A DNA stretch of 64,000 nt. Source: Auanema rhodensis (lineage: Eukaryota > Nematoda > Chromadorea > Rhabditida > Rhabditidae). The stretch spans positions 62,001-126,000 of the forward strand of contig CAXKVF010000085.1 in the NCBI GenBank assembly GCA_964057225.1, read 5' to 3'. Below the pieces are notes generated by a model. It was not told the DNA's origin. It did not search any database and saw only the letters and a program-made list of their open reading frames with translations. Position numbers and translations under genes: made by a program. Within the stretch, counting starts at the first letter, position 1. Each line of letters opens with the position of its first letter. Below are positions 52,563 to 64,000 of this stretch, one piece after another.

Positions 52563-55500
52563 GAGATGCGGTTTTCAAAATTAGATTCCCCATGTCCATA
52601 TTAGTCTAAAAACAAATTTTTATTGATATTGGTTCATGGTAACCATGACTTTGAAATTTACGTGAACTTTAATTTATGCTAATTAAATGTACACGTGATG
52701 TGCACTTGGAATGTAACTCGCTTCACGTGAAAGATAAAGAGATGCGGTTTTCAAAATTAGATTCCCCATGTCCATATTAGTCTAAAAACAAATTTTTATT
52801 GATATTGGTTCATGGTAACCATGACTTTGAAATTTACGTGAACTTTAATTTATGCTAATTAAATGTACACGTGATGTGCACTTGGTATGTAACTCGCTTC
52901 ACGTGAAAGATAAAGAGATGCGGTTTTCAAAATTAGATTCCCCATGTCCATATTAGTCTAAAAACAAATTTTTATTGATATTGGTGCATGGTAACCATGA
53001 CTTTGAAATTTACGTGAACTTTAATTTATGCTAATTAAATGTACACGTGATGTGCACTTGGTATGTAACTCGCTTCACGTGAAAGATAAAGAGATGCGGT
53101 TTTCAAAATTAGATTCCTCATGTCCATATTAGTCTAAAAACAAATTTTTATTGATATTGGTTCATGGTAACCATGACTTTGAAATTTACGTGAACTTTAA
53201 TTTATGCTAATTAAATGTACACGTGATGTGCACTTGGTATGTAACTCGCTTCACGTGAAAGATAAAGAGATGCGGTTTTCAAAATTAGATTCCCCATGTC
53301 CATATTAGTCTAAAAACAAATTTTTATTGATATTGCTTCATGGTAACCATGACTTTGAAGTTTACGTGAACTTTAATTTATGCTAATTAAATTCACACGT
53401 GATGTGCACTTGGAATGTAACTCGCTTCACGTGAAAGATAAAGAGATGCGGTTTTCAAAATTAGATTCCCCATGTCCATATTAGTCTAAAAACAAATTTT
53501 TATTGATATTGGATCATGGTAACCATGACTTTGAAATTTACGTGAACTTTAATTTATGCTAATTAAATGTACACGTGATGTGCACTTGGTATGTAACTCG
53601 CTTCACGTGAAAGATAAAGAGATGCGGTTTTCAAAATTAGATTCCCCATGTCCATATTAGTCTAAAAACAAATTTTTATTGATATTGGTTCATGGTAACC
53701 ATGACTTTGAAATTTACGTGAACTTTAATTTATGCTAATTAAATGTACACGTGATGTGCACTTGGTATGTAACTCGCTTCACGTGAAAGATAAAGAAATG
53801 CGGTTTTCAAAATTAGATTCCCCATGTCCATATTAGTCTAAAAACAAATTTTTATTGATATTGGTTCATGGTAACCATGACTTTGAAATTTACGTGAACT
53901 TTAATTTATGCTAATTAAATGTACACGTGATGTGCACTTGGTATGTAACTCGCTTCACGTGAAAGATAAAGAGATGCGGTTTTCAAAATTAGATTCCCCA
54001 TGTCCATATTAGTCTAAAAACAAATTTTTATTGATATTGCTTCATGGTAACCATGACTTTGAAATTTACGTGAACTTTAATTTATGCTAATTAAATGTAC
54101 ACGTGATGAGCACTTGGTATGTAACTCGCTTCACGTGAAAGATAAAGAGATGCGGTTTTCAAAATTAGATTCCCCATGTCCATATTAGTCTAAAAACAAA
54201 TTTTTATTGATATTGGTTCATGGTAACCATGACTTTGAAATTTACGTGAACTTTAATTTATGCTAATTAAATGTACACGTGATGTGCACTTGGTATGTAA
54301 CTCGCTTCACGTGAAAGATAAAGAGATGCGATTTTCAAAATTAGATTCCCCATGTCCATATTAGTCTAAAAACAAATTTTTATTGATATTGGTTCATGGT
54401 AACCATGACTTTGAAATTTACGTGAACTTTAATTTATGCTAATTAAATGTACACGTGATGTGCACTTGGTATGTAACTCGCTTCACGTGAAAGATAAAGA
54501 GATGCGGTTTTCAAAATTAGATTCCCCATGTCCATATTAGTCTAAAAACAAATTTTTATTGATATTGGTGCATGGTAACCATGACTTTGAATTTTACGTG
54601 AACTTTAATTTATGCTAATTAAATGTACACGTGATGTGCACTTGGTATGTAACTCGCTTCACGTGAAAGATAAAGAGATGCGGTTTTCAAAATTAGATTC
54701 CCCATGTCCATATTAGTCTAAAAACAAATTTTTATTGATATTGGTTCATGGTAACCATGACTTTGAAATTTACGTGAACTTTAATTTATGCTAATTAAAT
54801 GTACACGTGATGTGCACTTGGTATGTAACTCGCTTCACGTGAAAGATAAAGAGATGCGGTTTTCAAAATTAGATTCCCCATGTCCATATTAGTCTAAAAA
54901 CAAATTTTTATTGATATTGCTTCATGGTAACCATGACTTTGAAATTTACGTGAACTTTAATTTATGCTAATTAAATGTACACGTGATGTGCACTTGGTAT
55001 GTAACTCGCTTCACGTGAAAGATAAAGAGATGCGGTTTTCAAAATTAGATTCCCCATGTCCATATTAGTCTAAAAACAAATTTTTATTGATATTGGTTCA
55101 TGGTAACCATGACTTTGAAATTTACGTGAACTTTAATTTATGCTAATTAAATGTACACGTGATGTGCACTTGGTATGTAACTCGCTTCACGTGAAAGATA
55201 AAGAGATGCGGTTTTCAAAATTAGATTCCCCATGTCCATATTAGTCTAAAAACAAATTTTTATTGATATTGCTTCATGGTAACCATGACTTTGAAATTTA
55301 CGTGAACTTTAATTTATGCTAATTAAATGTACACGTGATGTGCACTTGGTATGTAACTCGCTTCACGTGAAAGATAAAGAGATGCGGTTTTCAAAATTAG
55401 ATTCCTCATGTCCATATTAGTCTAAAAACAAATTTTTATTGATATTGGTTCATGGTAACCATGACTTTGAAATTTACGTGAACTTTAATTTATGCTAATT

Positions 55501-58370
55501 AAATGTACACGTGATGTGCACTTGGTATGTAACTCGCTTCACGTGAAAGATAAAGAGATGCGGTTTTCAAAATTAGATTCCCCATGTCCATATTAGTCTA
55601 AAAACAAATTTTTATTGATATTGGTGCATGGTAACCATGACTTTGAAATTTACGTGAACTTTAATTTATGCTAATTAAATGTACACGTGATGTGCACTTG
55701 GTATGTAACTCGCTTCACGTGAAAGATAAAGAGATGCGGTTTTCAAAATTAGATTCCCCATGTCCATAATAGTCTAAAAACAAATTTTTATTGATATGGC
55801 TTCATGGTAACCATGACTTTGAAATTTACGTGAACTTTAATTTATGCTAATTAAATGTACACGTGATGTGCACTTGGTATGTAACTCGCTTCACGTGAAA
55901 GATAAAGAGATGCGGTTCTCAAAATTAGATTCCCCATGTCCATATTAGTCTAAAAACAAATTTTTATTGATATTGGTTCATGGTAACCATGACTTTGAAA
56001 TTTACGTGAACTTTAATTTATGCTAATTAAATGTACACGTGATGTGCACTTGGTATGTAACTCGCTTCACGTGAAAGATAAAGAGATGCGGTTTTCAAAA
56101 TTAGATTCCCCATGTCCATATTAGTCTAAAAACAAATTTTTATTGATATTGGTGCATGGTAACCATGACTTTGAAATTTACGTGAACTTTAATTTATGCT
56201 AATTAAATGTACACGTGATGTGCACTTGGTATGTAACTCGCTTCACGTGAAAGATAAAGAGATGCGGTTTTCAAAATTAGATTCCCCATGTCCATATTAG
56301 TCTAAAAACAAATTTTTATTGATATTGGTTCATGGTAACCATGACTTTGAAATTTACGTGAACTTTAATTTATGCTAATTAAATGTACACGTGATGTGCA
56401 CTTGGTATGTAACTCGCTTCACGTGAAAGATAAAGAGATGCGGTTTTCAAAATTAGATTCCCCATGTCCATATTAGTCTAAAAACAAATTTTTATTGATA
56501 TTGGTTCATGGTAACCATGACTTTGAAATTTACGTGAACTTTAATTTATGCTAATTAAATGTACACGTGATGTGCACTTGGTATGTAACTCGCTTCACGT
56601 GAAAGATAAAGAGATGCGGTTTTCAAAATTAGATTCCCCATGTCCATATTAGTCTAAAAACAAATTTTTATTGATATTGGTGCATGGTAACCATGACTTT
56701 GAAATTTACGTGAACTTTAATTTATGCTAATTAAATGTACACGTGATGTGCACTTGGTATGTAACTCGCTTCACGTGAAAGATAAAGAGATGCGGTTTTC
56801 AAAATTAGATTCCCCATGTCCATATTAGTCTAAAAACAAATTTTTATTGATATTGCTTCATGGTAACCATGACTTTGAAATTTACGTGAACTTTAATTTA
56901 TGCTAATTAAATGTACACGTGATGTGCACTTGGTATGTAACTCGCTTCACGTGAAAGATAAAGAGATGCGGTTTTCAAAATTAGATTCCCCATGTCCATA
57001 TTAGTCTAAAAACAAATTTTTATTGATATTGGTTCATGGTAACCATGACTTTGAAATTTACGTGAACTTTAATTTATGCTAATTAAATGTACACGTGATG
57101 TGCACTTGGAATGTAACTCGCTTCACGTGAAAGATAAAGAGATGCGGTTTTCAAAATTAGATTCCCCATGTCCATATTAGTCTAAAAACAAATTTTTATT
57201 GATATTGGTTCATGGTAACCATGACTTTGAAATTTACGTGAACTTTAATTTATGCTAATTAAATGTACACGTGATGTGCACTTGGTATGTAACTCGCTTC
57301 ACGTGAAAGATAAAGAGATGCGGTTTTCAAAATTAGATTCCCCATGTCCATATTAGTCTAAAAACAAATTTTTATTGATATTGGTGCATGGTAACCATGA
57401 CTTTGAAATTTACGTGAACTTTAATTTATGCTAATTAAATGTACACGTGATGTGCACTTGGTATGTAACTCGCTTCACGTGAAAGATAAAGAGATGCGGT
57501 TTTCAAAATTAGATTCCTCATGTCCATATTAGTCTAAAAACAAATTTTTATTGATATTGGTTCATGGTAACCATGACTTTGAAATTTACGTGAACTTTAA
57601 TTTATGCTAATTAAATGTACACGTGATGTGCACTTGGTATGTAACTCGCTTCACGTGAAAGATAAAGAGATGCGGTTTTCAAAATTAGATTCCCCATGTC
57701 CATATTAGTCTAAAAACAAATTTTTATTGATATTGCTTCATGGTAACCATGACTTTGAAGTTTACGTGAACTTTAATTTATGCTAATTAAATGTACACGT
57801 GATGTGCACTTGGAATGTAACTCGCTTCACGTGAAAGATAAAGAGATGCGGTTTTCAAAATTAGATTCCCCATGTCCATATTAGTCTAAAAACAAATTTT
57901 TATTGATATTGGTTCATGGTAACCATGACTTTGAAATTTACGTGAACTTTAATTTATGCTAATTAAATGTACACGTGATGTGCACTTGGTATGTAACTCG
58001 CTTCACGTGAAAGATAAAGAGATGCGGTTTTCAAAATTAGATTCCCCATGTCCATATTAGTCTAAAAACAAATTTTTATTGATATTGGTGCATGGTAACC
58101 ATGACTTTGAAATTTACGTGAACTTTAATTTATGCTAATTAAATGTACACGTGATGTGCACTTGGTATGTAACTCGCTTCACGTGAAAGATAAAGAAATG
58201 CGGTTTTCAAAATTAGATTCCCCATGTCCATATTAGTCTAAAAACAAATTTTTATTGATATTGGTTCATGGTAACCATGACTTTGAAATTTACGTGAACT
58301 TTAATTTATGCTAATTAAATGTACACGTGATGTGCACTTGGTATGTAACTCGCTTCACGTGAAAGATAAA
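52563..58370 (+). repeat. 25-monomer higher-order duplication (4400 bp offset)
   Basis: Eight monomers from 52563 recur from 56963, exactly 25 x 176 bp on. Shared markers: CTTGGAATG (52706 and 57106), GATTCCTCATG, GAAGTTTACG with a second CTTGGAATG, and AAAGAAATGCGG. Private changes in the first copy are AATTCACACG (near 53391) and GGATCATGG (near 53511). Confidence 0.75.
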
Positions 58371-61300
58371 GAGATGCGGTTTTCAAAATTAGATTCCCCA
58401 TGTCCATATTAGTCTAAAAACAAATTTTTATTGATATTGGTTCATGGTAACCATGACTTTGAAATTTACGTGAACTTTAATTTATGCTAATTAAATGTAC
58501 ACGTGATGTGCACTTGGTATGTAACTCGCTTCACGTGCAAGATAAAGAGATGCGGTTTTCAAAATTAGATTCCCCATGTCCATATTAGTCTAAAAACAAA
58601 TTTTTATTGATATTGCTTCATGGTAACCATGACTTTGAAATTTACGTGAACTTTAATTTATGCTAATTAAATGTACACGTGATGTGCACTTGGTATGTAA
58701 CTCGCTTCACGTGAAAGATAAAGAGACGCGGTTTTCAAAATTAGATTCCCCATGTCCATATTAGTCTAAAAACAAATTTTTATTGATATTGGTTCATGGT
58801 AACCATGACTTTGAAATTTACGTGAACTTTAATTTATGCTAATTAAATGTACACGTGATGTGCACTTGGTATGTAACTCGCTTCACGTGAAAGATAAAGA
58901 GATGCGATTTTCAAAATTAGATTCCCCATGTCCATATTAGTCTAAAAACAAATTTTTATTGATATTGGTTCATGGTAACCATGACTTTGAAATTTACGTG
59001 AACTTTAATTTATGCTAATTAAATGTACACGTGATGTGCACTTGGTATGTAACTCGCTTCACGTGAAAGATAAAGAGATGCGGTTTTCAAAATTAGATTC
59101 CCCATGTCCATATTAGTCTAAAAACAAATTTTTATTGATATTGGTGCATGGTAACCATGACTTTGAATTTTACGTGAACTTTAATTTATGCTAATTAAAT
59201 GTACACGTGATGTGCACTTGGTATGTAACTCGCTTCACGTGAAAGATAAAGAGATGCGGTTTTCAAAATTAGATTCCCCATGTCCATATTAGTCTAAAAA
59301 CAAATTTTTATTGATATTGGTTCATGGTAACCATGACTTTGAAATTTACGTGAACTTTAATTTATGCTAATTAAATGTACACGTGATGTGCACTTGGTAT
59401 GTAACTCGCTTCACGTGCAAGATAAAGAGATGCGGTTTTCAAAATTAGATTCCCCATGTCCATATTAGTCTAAAAACAAATTTTTATTGATATTGCTTCA
59501 TGGTAACCATGACTTTGAAATTTACGTGAACTTTAATTTATGCTAATTAAATGTACACGTGATGTGCACTTGGTATGTAACTCGCTTCACGTGAAAGATA
59601 AAGAGACGCGGTTTTCAAAATTAGATTCCCCATGTCCATATTAGTCTAAAAACAAATTTTTATTGATATTGGTTCATGGTAACCATGACTTTGAAATTTA
59701 CGTGAACTTTAATTTATGCTAATTAAATGTACACGTGATGTGCACTTGGTATGTAACTCGCTTCACGTGAAAGATAAAGAGATGCGATTTTCAAAATTAG
59801 ATTCCCCATGTCCATATTAGTCTAAAAACAAATTTTTATTGATATTGGTTCATGGTAACCATGACTTTGAAATTTACGTGAACTTTAATTTATGCTAATT
59901 AAATGTACACGTGATGTGCACTTGGTATGTAACTCGCTTCACGTGAAAGATAAAGAGATGCGGTTTTCAAAATTAGATTCCCCATGTCCATATTAGTCTA
60001 AAAACAAATTTTTATTGATATTGGTGCATGGTAACCATGACTTTGAATTTTACGTGAACTTTAATTTATGCTAATTAAATGTACACGTGATGTGCACTTG
60101 GTATGTAACTCGCTTCACGTGAAAGATAAAGAGATGCGGTTTTCAAAATTAGATTCCCCATGTCCATATTAGTCTAAAAACAAATTTTTATTGATATTGG
60201 TTCATGGTAACCATGACTTTGAAATTTACGTGAACTTTAATTTATGCTAATTAAATGTACACGTGATGTGCACTTGGTATGTAACTCGCTTCACGTGAAA
60301 GATAAAGAGATGCGGTTTTCAAAATTAGATTCCCCATGTCCATATTAGTCTAAAAACAAATTTTTATTGATATTGCTTCATGGTAACCATGACTTTGAAA
60401 TTTACGTGAACTTTAATTTATGCTAATTAAATGTACACGTGATGTGCACTTGGTATGTAACTCGCTTCACGTGAAAGATAAAGAGATGCGGTTTTCAAAA
60501 TTAGATTCCCCATGTCCATATTAGTCTAAAAACAAATTTTTATTGATATTGGTTCATGGTAACCATGACTTTGAAATTTACGTGAACTTTAATTTATGCT
60601 AATTAAATGTACACGTGATGTGCACTTGGTATGTAACTCGCTTCACGTGAAAGATAAAGAGATGCGGTTTTCAAAATTAGATTCCCCATGTCCATATTAG
60701 TCTAAAAACAAATTTTTATTGATATTGCTTCATGGTAACCATGACTTTGAAATTTACGTGAACTTTAATTTATGCTAATTAAATGTACACGTGATGTGCA
60801 CTTGGTATGTAACTCGCTTCACGTGAAAGATAAAGAGATGCGGTTTTCAAAATTAGATTCCTCATGTCCATATTAGTCTAAAAACAAATTTTTATTGATA
60901 TTGGTTCATGGTAACCATGACTTTGAAATTTACGTGAACTTTAATTTATGCTAATTAAATGTACACGTGATGTGCACTTGGTATGTAACTCGCTTCACGT
61001 GAAAGATAAAGAGATGCGGTTTTCAAAATTAGATTCCCCATGTCCATATTAGTCTAAAAACAAATTTTTATTGATATTGGTGCATGGTAACCATGACTTT
61101 GAAATTTACGTGAACTTTAATTTATGCTAATTAAATGTACACGTGATGTGCACTTGGTATGTAACTCGCTTCACGTGAAAGATAAAGAGATGCGGTTTTC
61201 AAAATTAGATTCCCCATGTCCATAATAGTCTAAAAACAAATTTTTATTGATATTGCTTCATGGTAACCATGACTTTGAAGTTTACGTGAACTTTAATTTA

Positions 61301-61538
61301 TGCTAATTAAATGTACACGTGATGTGCACTTGGTATGTAACTCGCTTCACGTGAAAGATAAAGAGATGCGGTTTTCAAAATTAGATTCCCCATGTCCATA
61401 TTAGTCTAAAAACAAATTTTTATTGATATTGGTTCATGGTAACCATGACTTTGAAATTTACGTGAACTTTAATTTATGCTAATTAAATGTACACGTGATG
61501 TGCACTTGGTATGTAACTCGCTTCACGTGAAAGATAAA
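54675..61538 (+). repeat. 31-monomer offset duplication (5456 bp)
   Basis: The eight-monomer series at 54675-56082 (including GATTCCTCATG near 55400 and CATAATAGTC at 55765) recurs at 60131-61538 (GATTCCTCATG near 60856, CATAATAGTC at 61221). The offset is 31 x 176. Confidence 0.7.
58371..60130 (+). repeat. 5-monomer higher-order repeat, two units of 880 bp
   Basis: 58371-59250 and 59251-60130 share, in order: a CACGTGCAAG monomer end, a GCTTC monomer, a GAGACGCGG start, a GCGATTTTC monomer and a GAATTTTACG monomer. I saw no difference between the two units, which suggests one of the youngest exchanges in the array. Confidence 0.85.
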
Positions 61539-63122
61539 GAGATGCGGTTTTCAAAATTAGATTCCCCATGTCCATATTAGTCTAAAAAGAAATTTTTATT
61601 GATATTGGTGCATGGTAACCATGACTTTGAAATTTACGTGAACTTTAATTTATGCTAATTAAATGTACACGTGATGTGCACTTGGTATGTAACTCGCTTC
61701 ACGTGAAAGATAAAGAAATGCGGTTTTCAAAATTAGATTCCCCATGTCCATATTAGTCTAAAAACAAATTTTTATTGATATTGGTGCATGGTAACCATGA
61801 CTTTGAAATTTACGTGAACTTTAATTTATGCTAATTAAATGTACACGTGATGTGCACTTGGTATGTAACTCGCTTCACGTGAAAGATAAAGAGAAGCGGT
61901 TTTCAAAATTAGATTCCCCATGTCCATATTAGTCTAAAAACAAATTTTTATTGATATTGGTTCATGGTAACCATGACTTTGAAATTTACGTGAACTTTAA
62001 TTTATGCTAATTAAATGTACACGTGATGTGCACTTGGTATGTAACTCGCTTCACGTGAAAGATAAAGAGATGCGGTTTTCAAAATTAGATTCCCCATGTC
62101 CATATTAGTCTAAAAACAAATTTTTATTGATATTGCTTCATGGTAACCATGACTTTGAAATTTACGTGAACTTTAATTTATGCTAATTAAATGTACACGT
62201 GATGTGCACTTGGTATGTAACTCGCTTCACGTGAAAGATAAAGAGATGCGGTTTTCAAAATTAGATTCCCCATGTCCATATTAGTCTAAAAATAAATTTT
62301 TATTGATATTGGTTCATGGTAACCATGACTTTGAAATTTACGTGAACTTTAATTTATGCTAATTAAATGTACACGTGATGTGCACTTGGTATGTAACTCG
62401 CTTCACGTGAAAGATAAAGAGATGCGGTTTTCAAAATTAGATTCCCCATGTCCATATTAGTCTAAAAACAAATTTTTATTGATATTGGTGCATGGTAACC
62501 ATGACTTTGAAATTTACGTGAACTTTAATTTATGCTAATTAAATGTACACGTGATGTGCACTTGGTATGTAACTCGCTTCACGTGAAAGATAAAGAAATG
62601 CGGTTTCCAAAATTAGATTCCCCATGTCCATATTAGTCTAAAAACAAATTTTTATTGATATTGGTTCATGGTAACCATGACTTTGAAATTTACGTGAACT
62701 TTAATTTATGCTAATTAAATGTACACGTGATGTGCACTTGGTATGTAACTCGCTTCACGTGAAAGATAAAGAGAAGCGGTTTTCAAAATTAGATTCCCCA
62801 TGTCCATATTAGTCTAAAAACAAATTTTTATTGATATTGGTTCATGGTAACCATGACTTTGAAATTTACGTGAACTTTAATTTATGCTAATTAAATGTAC
62901 ACGTGATGTGCACTTGGTATGTAACTCGCTTCACGTGAAAGATAAAGAGATGCGGTTTTCAAAATTAGATTCTCCATGTCCATATTAGTCTAAAAACAAA
63001 TTTTTATTGATATTGGTTCATGGTAACCATGACTTTGAAATTTACGTGAACTTTAATTTATGCTAATTAAATGTACACGTGATGTGCACTTGGTATGTAA
63101 CTCGCTTCACGTGAAAGATAAA
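61363..63122 (+). repeat. 5-monomer higher-order repeat, two units of 880 bp (second locus)
   Basis: 61363-62242 and 62243-63122 share AAAGAAATGCGG starts (61715 and 62595) and GAGAAGCGG starts (61891 and 62771) at an 880-bp offset. Units differ at several bases (for example AATAAATTTT near 62291, GGTTTCC near 62604, GATTCTCC near 62970), so this pair is older than the one at 58371. Confidence 0.75.
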
Positions 63123-64000
63123 GAGATGCGGTTTTCAAAATTAGATTCCCCATGTCCATATTAGTCTAAAAACAAATTTTTATTGATATTGGTTCATGGT
63201 AACCATGACTTTGAAATTTACGTGAACTTTAATTTATGCTAATTAAATGTACACGTGATGTGCACTTGGTATGTAACTCGCTTCACGTGAAAGATAAAGA
63301 GATGCGGTTTTCAAAATTAGATTCCCCATGTCCATATTAGTCTAAAAACAAATTTTTATTGATATTGGTGCATGGTAACCATGACTTTGAAATTTACGTG
63401 AACTTTAATTTATGCTAATTAAATGTACACGTGATGTGCACTTGGTATGTAACTCGCTTCACGTGAAAGATAAAGAGATGCGGTTTTCAAAATTAGATTC
63501 CCCATGTCCATATTAGTCTAAAAACAAATTTTTATTGATATTGGTGCATGGTAACCATGACTTTGAAATTTACGTGAACTTTAATTTATGCTAATTAAAT
63601 GTACACGTGATATGCACTTGGTATGTAACTCGCTTCACGTGAAAGATAAAGAGATGCGGTTTTCAAAATTAGATTCCCCATGTCCATATTAGTCTAAAAA
63701 CAAATTTTTATTGATATTGCTTCATGGTAACCATGACTTTGAAGTTTACGTGAACTTTAATTTATGCTAATTAAATGTACACGTGATGTGCACTTGGTAT
63801 GTAACTCGCTTCACGTGAAAGATAAAGAGATGCGGTTTTCAAAATTAGATTCCCCATGTCCATATTAGTCTAAAAACAAATTTTTATTGATATTGGTTCA
63901 TGGTAACCATGACTTTGAAATTTACGTGAACTTTAATTTATGCTAATTAAATGTACACGTGATGAGCACTTGGTATGTAACTCGCTTCACGTGAAAGATA

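Larger units (their letters stand above)
47150..64000 (+). repeat. 176-bp satellite array, right segment (about 96 monomers)
   Basis: Complete monomers begin at 47283 and keep an exact 176-bp period to the window end, which stops two bases short of completing a monomer; I found no indel in this stretch. The first 13 monomers repeat the block after LINE copy 1. From about 50.6 kb on every monomer boundary I read is GATAAA, unlike the left segment, and the mix alternates GGTTC, GCTTC and GGTGC types. No gene is present. Confidence 0.98.

Noticed and set aside
1-64000. A novel multi-gene system in the window
   Set aside because: Outside the two LINE copies there is only satellite with no sizeable open frame on either strand.

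Overview
The window is satellite DNA from a eukaryote, almost certainly an animal. About 58.1 kb of the 64 kb is one uninterrupted head-to-tail array of a 176-bp, AT-rich monomer (56 G+C in 176 positions of my consensus, about 32%), all in the same orientation, roughly 330 copies. There are no conventional host genes, rRNA, tRNA, bacterial signals or CRISPR. The only protein-coding sequence is in two copies of a 5'-truncated non-LTR retrotransposon (LINE) of the CR1/L2/Jockey-like assemblage. The RT style and AT-rich codons suggest an invertebrate, possibly a nematode, but I cannot fix the species.

Layout: 1-38943 satellite (about 221 monomers); 38944-41898 LINE copy 1; 41899-44194 satellite (13 monomers plus the 8-bp target duplication); 44195-47149 LINE copy 2; 47150-64000 satellite (about 96 monomers). 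The array keeps its 176-bp register throughout; the only length change I found is one 1-bp-shorter monomer type, present four times.

The two LINE copies have the same 5' truncation point, the same 3' end, the same 8-bp target-site duplication and the same downstream satellite variants, and lie exactly 5251 bp apart. 5251 = 2955 (element) + 8 (target duplication) + 13 x 176. They are therefore one insertion that was later duplicated with 13 monomers by unequal exchange. The same 13-monomer block follows copy 2 and ends at 49437-49445 at an unoccupied version of the target site.

Sequence variants mark many local amplifications of different unit size (3-, 5-, 10-, 12-, 13-, 16- and 25-mers), and one 3.39-kb block recurs 24,637 bp away. 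The array is thus a mosaic of recent unequal crossovers, not a single fixed higher-order repeat. Each monomer carries three ACGTGA motifs at 32-33 bp spacing, two of them inside CACGTG E-boxes, and a 13-15 bp dyad; these are the main candidates for protein-binding function. I found no undescribed gene system.
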